Both the position numbers and the translations under genes were made by a program. The notes under the pieces are model-generated. The model ran no database searches. It was given only the letters and a program-made list of their open reading frames with translations, and was not told the origin of the DNA. A DNA stretch of 64,000 nucleotides from R-RK-3 sp963834945 (lineage in GTDB: Bacteria; Pseudomonadota; Alphaproteobacteria; Rhizobiales; Rhodomicrobiaceae), in assembly GCA_963834945.1 (NCBI GenBank), contig CAWIDT010000004.1, positions 248,001 to 312,000 of the forward strand, in the 5' to 3' direction. This document shows, in pieces, positions 26,912-37,109 of this stretch; position 1 is the first letter of the stretch, and the number at the start of each line of letters is the position of its first letter.

Positions 26912-27262
26912 CTAAAGCGTTGGCACGACTGCAAAACCTATAGGCGCCGCTCCGCCCTCCTGGACGATCTCCACGCCCGCGACCAGCGCCCCTGGCGGTC
27001 CCTCGCGGCACAGCTCGACCATCCGGGCGACCGCCTCAGGGCGTCCCGAAATCAGCATTTCGACCGCGCCCGCCCGGCGGTTCCTCACCCAACCATCCAG
27101 CTTTAGCGCTGCAGCCGTTTCCGCCGTCCAGGCCCGGAAATATACCCCCTGCACCCGCCCAGTCACCCGCAGATGAACGGTGCGTGATCCCGCCTCGCGC
27201 GCGGTGCTTGCGCCGCGCGCGGTCGGGGCCGGACGTGCGGAGGAGGCATCATCCTTTTCCAT
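26912..27262 (-). CDS. acyP: Acylphosphatase
   Basis: 116 residues. After an Ala/Arg-rich lead, the core VTGRVQGVYFRAWT (catalytic Arg in the phosphate cradle) and GWVRNRRAG (catalytic Asn) are the two family signatures. The enzyme hydrolyses acyl phosphates such as carbamoyl phosphate or 1,3-bisphosphoglycerate. The same fold forms the N-terminus of HypF in this window, but this is a free-standing housekeeping enzyme. Confidence 0.9.
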   Translation of the reverse strand: MEKDDASSARPAPTARGASTAREAGSRTVHLRVTGRVQGVYFRAWTAETAAALKLDGWVRNRRAGAVEMLISGRPEAVARMVELCREGPPGALVAGVEIVQEGGAAPIGFAVVPTL

Positions 27263-27275
27263 AGTATCCCTGCCG

Positions 27276-27304
27276 TTGACTGTATCCTATCAGGAGCCTA
27301 ATTT
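27276..27304 (+). promoter_or_regulatory. Sigma70-type promoter of XRE regulator
   Basis: TTGACT (27276-27281), a 17-base spacer, then TAATTT (27299-27304). Start of transcription is expected near 27311, giving a leader of about 68 bases before the chosen ATG at 27379. Confidence 0.65.
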
Positions 27305-27378
27305 GCATGGATTCACATATTGGGTTGCATTCAAGTAATTATATTTACCTGTGCGAAAACACTTTAGAGTCGGCTCCG

Positions 27379-27636
27379 ATGTCCAAAAACAAAATGCCGG
27401 GCGTAGATAGTCAATCCGAAAGAGAAATATTTGGGCAGAATTTTCGCGAGGCCCGGGTGAAGATCGGCCTCAGCCAAAGGGACGTGCACAGACTGACAGG
27501 CGTGGCGCAGTCGCACATTTCCGAGATCGAAACCGGCGTATCGAACATCTCGATCGATACGATGGTGAAGCTGGCGACAACCGTCCGGCGGCCGCTTTGG
27601 AGGCTGTTCAAGCCGGCACCGGACAAGAAAAGCTGA
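27379..27636 (+). CDS. XRE-family helix-turn-helix regulator
   Basis: 85 residues. The central part is a Cro/CI helix-turn-helix (NFREARVKIGLSQRDVHRLTG then VAQSHISEIETGVSNIS). No sensor domain. The upstream in-frame ATG at 27307 is nearly at the predicted transcription start, so 27379 is preferred. The target is unknown; the next gene in the same direction is a phasin, so control of polyhydroxybutyrate granules is possible but unproven. Confidence 0.82.
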   Translation: MSKNKMPGVDSQSEREIFGQNFREARVKIGLSQRDVHRLTGVAQSHISEIETGVSNISIDTMVKLATTVRRPLWRLFKPAPDKKS

Positions 27637-27957
27637 CCACGCCGGGCGCTCCGGACATGCCGCCACCGTGCTTGCCGCCGGCAGTCATCCCGTGCTGTCC
27701 GGCCGCGCGTATTTTCCCGCTCTCACGGCCAATCGCTTGAGGCATTGGCAAGCAAAATCAACAATCACCAGTGTAATTCTTCTTCGCCGAGCAAGCGTTG
27801 TTGACTTCGCCCCCGGTTCGGAGGGAAGTTGATACAGGGCGCCGAAGCGGCGCGTCCGAGCCGGACCCGATACAGCCGTGTGCTGAGCGTTCACGCGCGG
27901 CGGCACGTTCAAAGCGCTCATTGCCCGTCATCCCAATATCCGAAATGGAGGTTTGCC
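27637..27957. other. Intergenic region before phasin gene
   Basis: 321 bases without a convincing gene. GGAGG stands seven bases before the phasin ATG. No terminator hairpin or promoter was assigned with confidence. Confidence 0.4.
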
Positions 27958-28362
27958 ATGCAGGAAATGCCGCATTTCGCCGAAATGCCGGATTCCGTCC
28001 GCAGCATCATGAAAGCGAGTATCGACCAGGCGCGCAAAGCGTTTGAAACGTTCATTTCAACCAGCCAGCAGGCCATGTCCGGCTTCGAGGCACCGGCAAA
28101 TCCCGCCACCGACGGGCTGAAGCAGATCAACGAGAAAATGGCCGACTATACGCGCATGAACGCGGATGCCAATTTCCGCTTCGCCCTGAAGCTTGCGGAC
28201 GCCAAGCAGATCAACGAAGTCATCGAAATGCAGAACAACTACGTCCGCGAAATGATGGAATCCTACGCCAAGCAGATGGAAGAAATCAGGTCGTTGACCG
28301 TTCGCCTGATTCAGGACGGAACGAAGAACGTCAGCACCCACATGCAGGGCGGCGGCTCCTGA
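27958..28362 (+). CDS. Phasin family protein
   Basis: 134 residues, mostly helical, with the phasin pattern SVRSIMKASIDQARKAFETF near the N-terminus (21 residues apart from a preceding short Met-rich lead), then amphipathic NFRFALKLADAKQINEVIEM and MMESYAKQMEEI. Phasins coat polyhydroxyalkanoate granules. This implies PHB storage, in line with etfAB and 3-hydroxybutyryl-CoA dehydrogenase elsewhere in the window. It has a strong ribosome site (GGAGG) and its own terminator downstream. Confidence 0.88.
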   Translation: MQEMPHFAEMPDSVRSIMKASIDQARKAFETFISTSQQAMSGFEAPANPATDGLKQINEKMADYTRMNADANFRFALKLADAKQINEVIEMQNNYVREMMESYAKQMEEIRSLTVRLIQDGTKNVSTHMQGGGS

Positions 28363-28437
28363 TCGCCTGAACGGACGAAGGTCCAAGCCGGCGGGGACGC
28401 CTCCGAACGGTGCGGCATCGGCAGCATCCAGGCCCGG

Positions 28438-28465
28438 AAAACGGCGGACCGCAGTCCGCCGTTTT
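28438..28465 (+). terminator. Phasin gene terminator
   Basis: Nine-bp perfect stem ACGGCGGAC / GTCCGCCGT extended by flanking AAA/TTT pairs, four-base loop, ending in TTTT. It lies 75 bases after the phasin stop. Confidence 0.75.
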
Positions 28466-28857
28466 CGGTTCGACCGAGGCGCTTTGCGGCCACAGGCAGG
28501 TGACATAATCTTTCCATGCCGTCGCCATTCATGCGCTGGCCCTGAAACAGCCATAAGCCAAGATTAACTGGCATACATAAGACGTTCCGGGGGCAATGGC
28601 GGCTATCTGGCGGCGGACAGGCGCGCGCCAGTACCGACCGGCGAAAATCGGCTGTGCACAAATGGTAACCTACTGGTTTGCGAATGTAGGGGCGCAGATC
28701 GGGGGTGAGTTCGGTAACATAAGTGCCGCAAAACTCGAACTTATTCCAGCCAGATGTTCTGAAACGCGACAAATACGAAAGCGGGTTGCTTTCGTATTAT
28801 TAAATAAGTAATATTTTTATCGAATTGCGCATATCGGACTTGTTTGGAGAGTGGCGA
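28466..28857. other. Intergenic region, AT-rich toward its end
   Basis: About 390 bases. The last 80 are unusually AT-rich (around ATTATTAAATAAGTAATA), a likely promoter zone for the LivG-like gene. No gene recognised. Confidence 0.4.
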
Positions 28858-29640
28858 ATGTCGTATTTCCGGATCGCCGAGAGTTTTCGTGGGTCAGCAG
28901 TCGCCAAGCCTTTGCTGCGTGTTGAGGCCTTGTCGAAGACGTTCGGCGGCATAGCCGCAATCGGAAACCTCTCTTTTGTCATTAGGGCCGACGAGATCGT
29001 CGGCCTTATCGGCCCAAAACGCTCGGATCGATCGACCATAGTGGATCTGCTTGCAGGCAAGATCAAACCGAACTCCGGCAGCATTAAAATTGCGGGCGAG
29101 GATGTCTCCCAGCTTGGATGTGAGGCCCGTCTTCGCCACGGCGTCGTACGCGGGCCGCAGCTGGCAAATCTTTTTCAGGACCTGACGGCTCTCGAAAACG
29201 TCCTGCTTGGCGGCGGGGCGCGTCTGCCGCCGCTTTTCCCCAGGCGCGGCGGCAGGACCTATCGCGACGAAGCCGTTGCAGCGCTCGACCTGGCGGGCCT
29301 TGCCGACATGAGCGACGTGCGCGTCGCGGATATGTCGCTTTGCGAACAGCGCTTTCTGACGATCGCCATCGCGATCAGGAGCAAGCCGTCGCTGTTGCTG
29401 CTCGACAGTCCGGCTGCCGGGATGACCAAGGCCGAGCGCGTGTCACTGGGTTCCGTGCTCTCCAACACTCGCGATACCGGCATTTCCATCCTTATCACCG
29501 AGCCGGCTATGGGGCCGCTGACGCAAATCTGCGACCGCGTCCTCGTGCTGAGTTCGGGCCGGATCATCGCCGACGACGCACCGGCGATGATCGCCGGCAA
29601 TGCGGCGGTGCTCGAGGCCTATATCAGCCGCACGCAATAG
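28858..29640 (+). CDS. LivG-like ABC ATPase with degenerate catalytic motifs
   Basis: 260 residues from ATG 28858 (GGAGA seven bases upstream). The overall sequence follows branched-chain amino-acid transporter ATPases of the LivG type (VEALSKTFGGIAAIGNLSF, GVVRGPQLANLFQDLTALENVLLG). But Walker A reads GPKRSDRST, lacking the invariant Gly-Lys; Walker B is LLLLDSPAAGM with Ser for the catalytic Glu; and the signature is MSLCEQR. The gene is alone, without permease or binding-protein genes. It is probably a non-hydrolysing pseudo-ATPase or a gene in decay, yet the frame is open over full length. Confidence 0.8.
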   Translation: MSYFRIAESFRGSAVAKPLLRVEALSKTFGGIAAIGNLSFVIRADEIVGLIGPKRSDRSTIVDLLAGKIKPNSGSIKIAGEDVSQLGCEARLRHGVVRGPQLANLFQDLTALENVLLGGGARLPPLFPRRGGRTYRDEAVAALDLAGLADMSDVRVADMSLCEQRFLTIAIAIRSKPSLLLLDSPAAGMTKAERVSLGSVLSNTRDTGISILITEPAMGPLTQICDRVLVLSSGRIIADDAPAMIAGNAAVLEAYISRTQ

Positions 29641-29643
29641 AGG

Positions 29644-29772
29644 CTGGTGGTTCATCTCTAGCATTCCGAACCGCTAGCATTTTGCTGATGGATCGAATTA
29701 ACCTGACTTATAGGCTTAGCGCTTTCGTCAGAACTCTCCGCGCGGGGCTCAAATGTCAGGTCGATCCACTAG
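29644..29772. repeat. MITE-like element A, inverted copy
   Basis: Reverse-complement copy of 25932-26065, ending CGATCCACTAG. Together they bracket about 3.6 kb holding globin 2, acyP, the XRE regulator, the phasin and the LivG-like gene. Element B' abuts it directly. Confidence 0.8.
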
Positions 29773-29871
29773 CACGGGATCATTTCTGACGGAAACGATC
29801 CTGCGCTACCTATTTGCTTGCGCACGATTTTTCAGGAAGACCGGTATCCACTTTTCCTGATCGTGCACTAG
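29773..29871. repeat. Interspersed palindromic repeat B, second copy
   Basis: Same orientation as 26771-26871: GATCATTTCTGACGGAAACGATC-type head and GCACGATTTTTCAGG ... CCTGATCGTGC palindrome (each part under 20 bases). It ends at the 3' end of the SRPBCC gene and might serve as its terminator. Confidence 0.7.
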
Positions 29872-30305
29872 GCGCGGTCCATGACCGCCGCGAGCTGCTC
29901 CAGGATTTTCGTCCAACCGGCCTTCGTGCGCGCCGCATAATCCGGCGGCACGCCATCCTGGGTCACGCTGAGATCGCAGCCCCTATCGGCCGGACGGATC
30001 TCTACCGTGACGCGCGTTTTGACTTCAGCCATCCCGGAAACCGTGAACTCGAAGACCAGCCGTCGCGGCCGGTCGATCTCGAGATAACGGCCGAGATGCT
30101 CGACATCCTTGCCGTCGCGGCGATCGACGAAGGCGAAGGCGCCGCCCACACGGGGGTCGATCTCGGCGCGCACCATCTGCCCCGCCGGCGTGGCGAACAG
30201 GAACTTGCCGGCCTTCTGCGGATCGAGCCACGCGTCGAAGACGCGCTCGGCCGATTGCGTAAAGTGCCTGCTGACGCGCAACGGTGCGGGGGTTTTATCG
30301 GTCAC
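29868..30305 (-). CDS. SRPBCC (AHSA1-like) family protein
   Basis: 145 residues from a GTG with GGGAGAG seven bases upstream; an ATG-started extension to 30437 is less likely. Landmarks are VSRHFTQSAERVFDAWLDP, ERV.DAW and GGAFAFVDRRDG, then GWTKILEQLAAVM at the end, as in the START/Bet-v-1-like AHSA1 group. Such proteins bind hydrophobic ligands and are often co-encoded with an ArsR repressor; here no arsR gene is adjacent, although an operator-like palindrome is upstream. Confidence 0.82.
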   Translation of the reverse strand: MTDKTPAPLRVSRHFTQSAERVFDAWLDPQKAGKFLFATPAGQMVRAEIDPRVGGAFAFVDRRDGKDVEHLGRYLEIDRPRRLVFEFTVSGMAEVKTRVTVEIRPADRGCDLSVTQDGVPPDYAARTKAGWTKILEQLAAVMDRA

Positions 30306-30436
30306 TTGGGGCTCTCCCTTTGTCTTGGGTCGGACGATCTCCGGCTCGTCCTGGCATCGAGCGGCGCCCCGAGGGCGCTCCGTTTCGCTCTGCACCGCGT
30401 CCGGGTGAGATGCGGCTGATTCACCGAACAGCTTCA

Positions 30437-30454
30437 TTCAACCGATTAGTTGAA
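30437..30454 (-). promoter_or_regulatory. ArsR-type operator-like palindrome
   Basis: TTCAACCGATTAGTTGAA, an imperfect inverted repeat of the TTCAAC-GTTGAA type seen at promoters of ArsR-SRPBCC operons. It lies 132 bases upstream of the SRPBCC start. Confidence 0.4.
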
Positions 30455-30573
30455 CTTCTCCATGGAGTCAAGTTCGGAGCGGCCACCACCTCCTCCAGTC
30501 AAATCGGCTTGTGCTTTCGGGGCCAGCCGGGCTATCGCTGTGCCCGACGCACCATCGGCAGCATGATCACACG

Positions 30574-31092
30574 ATGAGCCAGCAACACAGCGATGCGCGC
30601 AAGGCGCGCGGTTATTTCGGCATCGGCGCGGAGCGTATTTCTAAGCCGCGCAATCTTGGCAATCTGTTCCGCTCGGCGCACGCATTCGGCGCCAGCTTCG
30701 TTTTCACGATCGGTGCCCATCCCGACGCGCTCGACTTCTTCGCCGATACTTCCAAGTCGAGCAACCACTTGCCCTATTACCATTGGAAAACCCTGGGTGA
30801 TATGCGCCTGCCGGACGATTGCCGCCTGGTGGGCATCGAGCTGATGAGCGAATCAGAAGAACTGCCCAGCTTCCGCCATCCGGTGAGGGCGGCCTATGTT
30901 CTAGGCCCCGAGCTTGGCGCAATTTCTCCCGATCTGGTTGCCTGCTGCGATCATCTCGTCCGTATTCCCACCGATTTTTGCATCAACGTCGCCACGGCCG
31001 GCGCGGTGGTAATGTATGACAGGGTAAGGACCCTTGGACGTTTCCCGCCGCGTCCATTGATGGTAGGTCCGTCACGCCGCGCATTAAAATGA
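30574..31092 (+). CDS. SpoU/TrmH-family RNA 2'-O-methyltransferase
   Basis: 172 residues. SPOUT motif 1 is in NLGNLFRSAHAFGA, motif 2 in YVLGPELGAIS and motif 3 in CINVATAGAVVMYDR, forming the knotted AdoMet site. Short members without an N-terminal RNA-binding extension act on tRNA or rRNA; the target nucleotide cannot be told. ATG 30574 was chosen since homology begins there. Confidence 0.88.
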   Translation: MSQQHSDARKARGYFGIGAERISKPRNLGNLFRSAHAFGASFVFTIGAHPDALDFFADTSKSSNHLPYYHWKTLGDMRLPDDCRLVGIELMSESEELPSFRHPVRAAYVLGPELGAISPDLVACCDHLVRIPTDFCINVATAGAVVMYDRVRTLGRFPPRPLMVGPSRRALK

Positions 31093-31172
31093 TGAAGAAT
31101 TGGTAATTTTCCCCTGGCCTGCTGGCCAAGCAAAGTGCAAATCGATATAGATGTCCCACGGAAAATGAACCA

Positions 31173-31693
31173 ATGCGGAGACGTTTAAGGATGCGACTGG
31201 CCTCTGCCTGCGTAGCTGCTGGCTTGATTTGTGCCGCGCCGTCGGCCTACGCCCAAAACGCAAAACTGCTTAAGACGTTCGACGACTGGCAGGTATTCAT
31301 CCATGACGCCAAGGATGAAAAGGTCTGCTTTGCGGCGTCGGCGCCGAAGGAAATGCTCCCAAGGGAGTCAATCGCGGTTCGGTCTTTCTGTACCTCACGA
31401 CCTGGGCGAAGGACGGGGTCCGCAACGAATTCAGTGTCAAGATCGGCTACACTCTGAAGCCCGAGAGCGTGCCTGTCGTCGAGGTCGGATCGGACAAGTT
31501 TCAGCTCTACCCCAAGGACGACAAAGCGTTCATGCGCGATCCTGCCGAAGAACGGAAGCTCATTGAATCCATGCGAAAGGGTTCCGATCTGTCGGTGAAG
31601 GGCGTGTCGACCCGCGGCACCGAAACCACGGACACATATTCGCTCAAGGGGCTCGGCGCTGCGTTGACTCACGTCGAGGCCAGTTGCCCGTAA
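31173..31693 (+). CDS. Invasion-associated locus B (IalB)-like protein, one frameshift
   Basis: About 173 residues when the two frames are joined near 31360 (MLP then GVNRGSVFLYLTTW). A Sec signal peptide (to AYAQN) is followed by FDDWQVFIHD, CFAASAPKE, NEFSVKIGYTLKPES and a C-terminal CP, the pattern of the periplasmic IalB family common in Hyphomicrobiales. The function outside Bartonella is unknown. The break is one missing base in CTCCCAAGGGAG and probably a sequencing error. Confidence 0.72.
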
Positions 31694-31825
31694 TGCGTCG
31701 ATCCGAGGGCCGGCCGGAGTTGGGCGACATCGATGCGGAACATATAGCCGCCGTGCCGTAAGCGGATTGAATGCGCCGGTGCATGATCGCGCCGGACCTG
31801 AGGCTCATCAAGGCAAGCTCGGATC

Positions 31826-33092
<1,267 letters not shown>

Positions 33093-33096
<4 letters not shown>

Positions 33097-33540
33097 TCTG
33101 GCCCACGCTGCGCCGTGTCTTCGCCGTCGCCTTCGGCTTTTTCCTGGCGGTCATTGCGGGAGGCCTCACACTTGTTCTTGCTCGGTTCGCGCTGGGCCGC
33201 CGGAGAGGCAACCGCCTTCACGCCCGCAGGACGCCGACGAGATGTCGCGCGCGATGAACGAGGCGCTCGGCGTCATCGCGTTTTTCTTCACCGTCACGCC
33301 GGCGCTGACGCTGCTTCCCGCGCTGCCACCGCCGTCGTCGGCGAGGTGGCGCGCATCCGATCGCTGCTCTATTACGTCGTGGCCGGCGGGGCGTCTGCGG
33401 CGCTGATGCCGCTCATCGCCGTACACCCGCAAGGAGCGGAGACCTACAGCTCCTATGCGGCGCCCTATTTCACCCTGATGGCCACGGCCGGTTTTGCCGG
33501 GGGCATCGTCTATTGGCTCGTCGCCGGACGGAACGCATAA
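33093..33540 (+). CDS. Small multi-pass membrane protein, three frameshifts
   Basis: Its ATG overlaps the rlmN stop (ATGA). Pieces in successive frames give TLRRVFAVAFGFFLAVIAGG, then GEATAFTP, then ALGVIAFFFTVTPALTLLPAL, then LLYYVVAGGASAALMPLIAV and FTLMATAGFAGGIVYWLVAG: about 150 residues with four membrane helices. Changes fall near 33200, 33235 and 33325. No family is recognised. Coupling with rlmN is common in this order of bacteria. Confidence 0.6.
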
Positions 33541-33596
33541 GCCGCGATATGCCGGCATCACGATCGGAAAGCAGGCAGTGGCAGGAGACATGTTGA

Positions 33597-33785
33597 ATGG
33601 ACGGAACCCTGCGTTTTCTTCTGCCGGTTTTGCTTGTCGCGGTCACGGTGGTGCTGCTGCTCGGCCTGTGGAACATGCTGCGCGGCGGCAATCCCGGCCG
33701 CAGCCAGACATTGATGCGCTGGCGCATCGGCCTGCAATTCATCGCGATCATCATCGCCATGGCCGTGCTCTATTTTTCCCACTGA
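33597..33785 (+). CDS. Twin-transmembrane (HIG1-domain) protein
   Basis: 62 residues: two hydrophobic helices (about 7-24 and 45-60) around the conserved NMLRGGNPGRSQTLMRWRIG loop, the hypoxia-induced gene 1 pattern. Homologues assist respiratory-chain complexes; in alphaproteobacteria this tiny gene usually precedes the PduO-type cobalamin adenosyltransferase, as here. The role is inferred. Confidence 0.85.
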   Translation: MDGTLRFLLPVLLVAVTVVLLLGLWNMLRGGNPGRSQTLMRWRIGLQFIAIIIAMAVLYFSH

Positions 33786-33890
33786 GGGCCGATATGCCGG
33801 TGCGGCGCGGGCTGGCGCGCATGCCCCGCTGGCCGTTCTCCGCCGATAGATGGTAATCTCCGGCCAGCAAACGGAGCGGGATTCATCGAC

Positions 33891-34474
33891 ATGGTGGTTC
33901 TGACGAAAATCTACACGCGCACCGGCGACCAGGGCACGACCGCGCTCGGCGACGGCACCGGCTGCCGAAATACGACCTGCGCATCACCGCCTACGGAACG
34001 GTGGACGAAACCAACGCCTCGATCGGGGTCGCCCGCCATGCGCTGGGCCTGAACGACCAGGCGGTCGGCGCCATGTTGCAGCGCATCCAGAACGACCTGT
34101 TCGATCTCGGCGCCGATCTGTGCGTGCCCGATCGCGGCGAGCCGCTGCCCTTACGAGCCTTTGCGCATGACCGAGGCGCAGGTCGACTTGGCTGGAAGCA
34201 GAGATCGACCGGCATGAATGCCGAGTTGAAGCCGCTTGCCTCATTCGTGCTTCCGGGCGGCACGCCGGCGGCCGCCGCGCTGCATGTGTCGCGTACAATC
34301 TGCCGCCGCGCCGAGCGGCATATGGTGGAACTGGCCGCCCGTCCCGATGAGCCGGTCAGCGCCGCGGCACTGAAATATATGAACCGACTGTCAGATCTGC
34401 TTTTTGTTGCGAGCCGCTATGTCAATGGCAAGGGAAGTTGTGATATTCTTTGGCAGCCGGGGCAGAACCGTTAG
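33891..34474 (+). CDS. PduO-type cob(I)alamin adenosyltransferase, several frameshifts
   Basis: Joined product of about 193 residues: KIYTRTGDQGTTALGDG at the start (ATP-binding loop), YGTVDETNASIG, then SRTICRRAERHMVEL and NRLSDLLFVASRYVN at the end. The enzyme makes adenosylcobalamin from ATP and cob(I)alamin. The frame is broken near 33958 (a missing base), 34152, 34191 and 34207-34215 (extra bases); each change restores the expected sequence, so errors are the best explanation. Confidence 0.85.
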
Positions 34475-34485
34475 AGGGAACGCAA

Positions 34486-35237
34486 TTGTTTGTACCATTG
34501 TGGGACTTGAACCATCTTGAACGGGTGCGTTTCCAATATGTGACGGTCGGCATTATCCTCGCCAATGTCATCATCTATTTCGCTCTGCAGCTTGGCCTGG
34601 TCTATCCCGTCAGCGAAGCGACGCAGGTGAGCTTCGCCCTGGTGCCGCACGAATTCCTCGCCAATTTTCTGCACCAGCCGGTAAGCACCGCGCCGGCAAC
34701 CGGGCCGATTCCCGGAGCGCCTGACGCTGCTCACCTATATGTTCCTGCATGGCAATTTCATGCATCTGTTCGGCAACATGATCTTTCTCTGGGTCTTCGG
34801 CGACAATGTCGAAGACGCCATGGGAAACATCCGCTTCCTGTTCTTTTACCTGACTTGCGGCGTCTTCGCGGGGCTGACCCACATTCTGATTTTCGCCCAA
34901 TTCGGATGTGCCGCTGATCGGCGCCAGCGGCGCGGTCTCGGGCGTGATCGCGGCCTATCTGATCCTGTATCCGAATGTGCGCGTCTGGTGCCTGTGGTTC
35001 TTCCGCATACCGCTGCGGGTCAGCGCCGGTTTCGCCCTGCTCGTCTGGATCGGGTTGCAGGTGCTCAGCATCGTGCTCAACTCCGACGCTTCCGTCGCCT
35101 GGTGGGCACATATCGGCGGATTGGTGGCGGGCGCCGTCCTGATCCTGTTCATGCGAAAACCGGGCGTGCAGCTCTTCAACCGGACGACCGGCCTGGAGCC
35201 GCAGCCGCCTGTCGCCACCGGGCGGCAAGAAGCGTGA
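34486..35237 (+). CDS. Rhomboid-family intramembrane serine protease, two frameshifts
   Basis: About 250 residues over three frames, changing near 34712 and 34903. The catalytic Ser is in GASGAVSG and the His in WWAHIGG; MFLHGNFMHLFGNMIFLW is the conserved second helix. Six membrane helices are seen. It cleaves membrane helices; substrates are unknown. The start is taken as TTG 34486, with AGAGGGA eight bases upstream, since the family begins near this point. Confidence 0.82.
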
Positions 35238-35413
35238 CATTATAGGCAGATGCGTCTTCCGTGTGCATTGACTTGCAGGCGGCCGCGCATTAGCCTCAAT
35301 TTCTTTCGCAGTTGCGAAACGCCCTCTCGAACGTGCCGTTCGGCCGAGAATCGTGCCGGCCGGCCGGGTGACGGCCAGGCCGTTCCGTGAGAGGTGAATT
35401 GGGAGGCGCGGTG

Positions 35414-36165
35414 CATGAAGGTGCTGGTTCCGGTCAAGCGTGTCGTTGACTATAACGTCAAGATCCGGCTGAAGCCGGATGGCAGCGGCGTCGATACCGC
35501 CAATGTCAAGATGTCGATGAACCCGTTTGACGAAATCGCCATCGAGGAAGCCATCCGCTTGCGGGAAGCCAAGGTCGCCACCGAAGTCGTCGCCGTTTCC
35601 ATCGGACCGCAAAAGGCGCAGGAAACCTTGCGCACCGCCCTCGCCATGGGCGCCGACCGCGCCATTCTGGTCAAGACCGAAATCGCCATCGAGCCGCTCT
35701 GACGTCGCAAAGATCCTGAAGGCGATTGCGGACGAGGAAAAGCCCGACATCATCATCCTCGGCAAGCAGGCGATCGACGACGACGCGAATCAGACCGGGC
35801 AAATGCTGGCGGGGCTGCTCGGCTGGCCGCAGGGCACCTTCGCCTCCAAGATCGCGCCCGCCGATGGGCAGCTGCGCGTCACCCGCGAAGTGGATGGCGG
35901 ATTGCAGACCGTCCTGTTGAAGCTGCCGGCGGTGCTTACCACCGATCTGCGCCTGAACGAGCCGCGCTATGCGACGCTCCCCAACATCATGAAGGCCAAG
36001 AGCAAACCTTTAGCGGAAATCGACGCGGCGACCTTGGGGATCGATCTGGAGCCGCGCATCAAAATCGTAAAGACCGAGGAGCCGGGCGCCCGCAAGGCCG
36101 GCGTCAAGGTTTCCAGCGTCGCGGAACTCGTGTCGAAGCTGCGGGATGAGGCGGGAGTGATCTGA
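35414..36165 (+). CDS. etfB: Electron transfer flavoprotein subunit beta, one frameshift
   Basis: About 249 residues. MKVLVPVKRVVDYNVKIR and NPFDEIAIEEAIRLRE are the family start; after the break come GKQAIDDDANQTGQMLAG, an AMP-binding region, and LRLNEPRYATLPNIMKAK, the EtfB signature. EtfAB accepts electrons from acyl-CoA dehydrogenases and passes them to ETF:quinone oxidoreductase. One extra T near 35700 creates a false TGA. The stop overlaps etfA by one base. Confidence 0.92.
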
Positions 36166-37109
36166 TGGCTCTGCTGCTGTTTGCCGATCATGCCGGCGGC
36201 GTTCTCGGTCCCGCGACGGCCAAGACGCTGAGCGCCGCGAAAGCCATTGGCGGCGACGTCGATATTCTGGTCGCGGGCAAGGGTTGCGGTGCCGCTGCCG
36301 AAGCCGCCGCCAAGCTCGGCGGCGTGCGCAAGGTCCTGCTCGCCGATGCCGATCATCTCGCGGGCGACCTGGCCGAGGAACTGGCCGCGCTCGTCACGCC
36401 GCTGATGCAAGGCTACGACGCGCTGATCGCCCCGGCGACCACGACCGTCAAGAATTTCGTGCCGCGCGTCGCCGCCCAGCTCGACGTGCCGCAGATTTCC
36501 GAGATCATCGCCGTCGATGCGCCGAACCGCTTCGCGCGTCCGATCTATGCGGGCAATGCGATCCAGGTGGTGGAAACGCCACCGGGCATGAAAATGGTCA
36601 TCACCGTTCGCGCGCCGGCCTTCCCGGCCGCCCCTGAAGGCGGCGCGGCGTCCATCGAAACCATCCAAGTTCCCGCCCCGGTCGGGCTTTCGCAATTCGA
36701 GGGCGCCGAACTCTCCTCCTCCGACCGGCCCGAACTGACCGCCGCCCGCATCATCATTTCCGGCGGACGCGGCATGCAGTCGGGCGAGAATTTCAAACTG
36801 ATCGAGGCGATCGCCGACAAGCTCGGCGCGGCCATCGGCGCCAGCCGCGCGGCGGTCGATGCCGGCTACGTGCCCAATGATTATCAGGTTGGCCAGACCG
36901 GCAAGATCGTCGCTCCCGAATTGTACATTGCCGTCGGCATTTCAGGTGCAATTCAGCATCTGGCAGGTATGAAGGACGCCAAGGTGATCGTGGCGATCAA
37001 CAAGGACGAGGACGCGCCGATCTTCCAGGTCGCCGATTACGGTCTGGTCGCGGACCTGTTCCAGGCGTTGCCGGAGCTCGAAGCTGAACTGACCAAGGCA
37101 GGATTTTAG
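36165..37109 (+). CDS. etfA: Electron transfer flavoprotein subunit alpha
   Basis: 314 residues, intact. The FAD-binding C-terminal part shows ISGGRGMQSGENFKLIEAIADKLGAA, split here as SGGRGMQSGENF, then GQTGKIVAPELYIAVGISGAIQH and AINKDEDAPIFQVADYGLV, all hallmarks of EtfA. It forms the heterodimer with EtfB. The ATG overlaps the etfB stop, so translation is coupled. Confidence 0.96.
   Translation: MALLLFADHAGGVLGPATAKTLSAAKAIGGDVDILVAGKGCGAAAEAAAKLGGVRKVLLADADHLAGDLAEELAALVTPLMQGYDALIAPATTTVKNFVPRVAAQLDVPQISEIIAVDAPNRFARPIYAGNAIQVVETPPGMKMVITVRAPAFPAAPEGGAASIETIQVPAPVGLSQFEGAELSSSDRPELTAARIIISGGRGMQSGENFKLIEAIADKLGAAIGASRAAVDAGYVPNDYQVGQTGKIVAPELYIAVGISGAIQHLAGMKDAKVIVAINKDEDAPIFQVADYGLVADLFQALPELEAELTKAGF

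Noticed and set aside
28596..28811. 71-codon frame before the LivG-like gene
   Set aside because: No homology, no ribosome site; runs into an AT-rich promoter-like zone.
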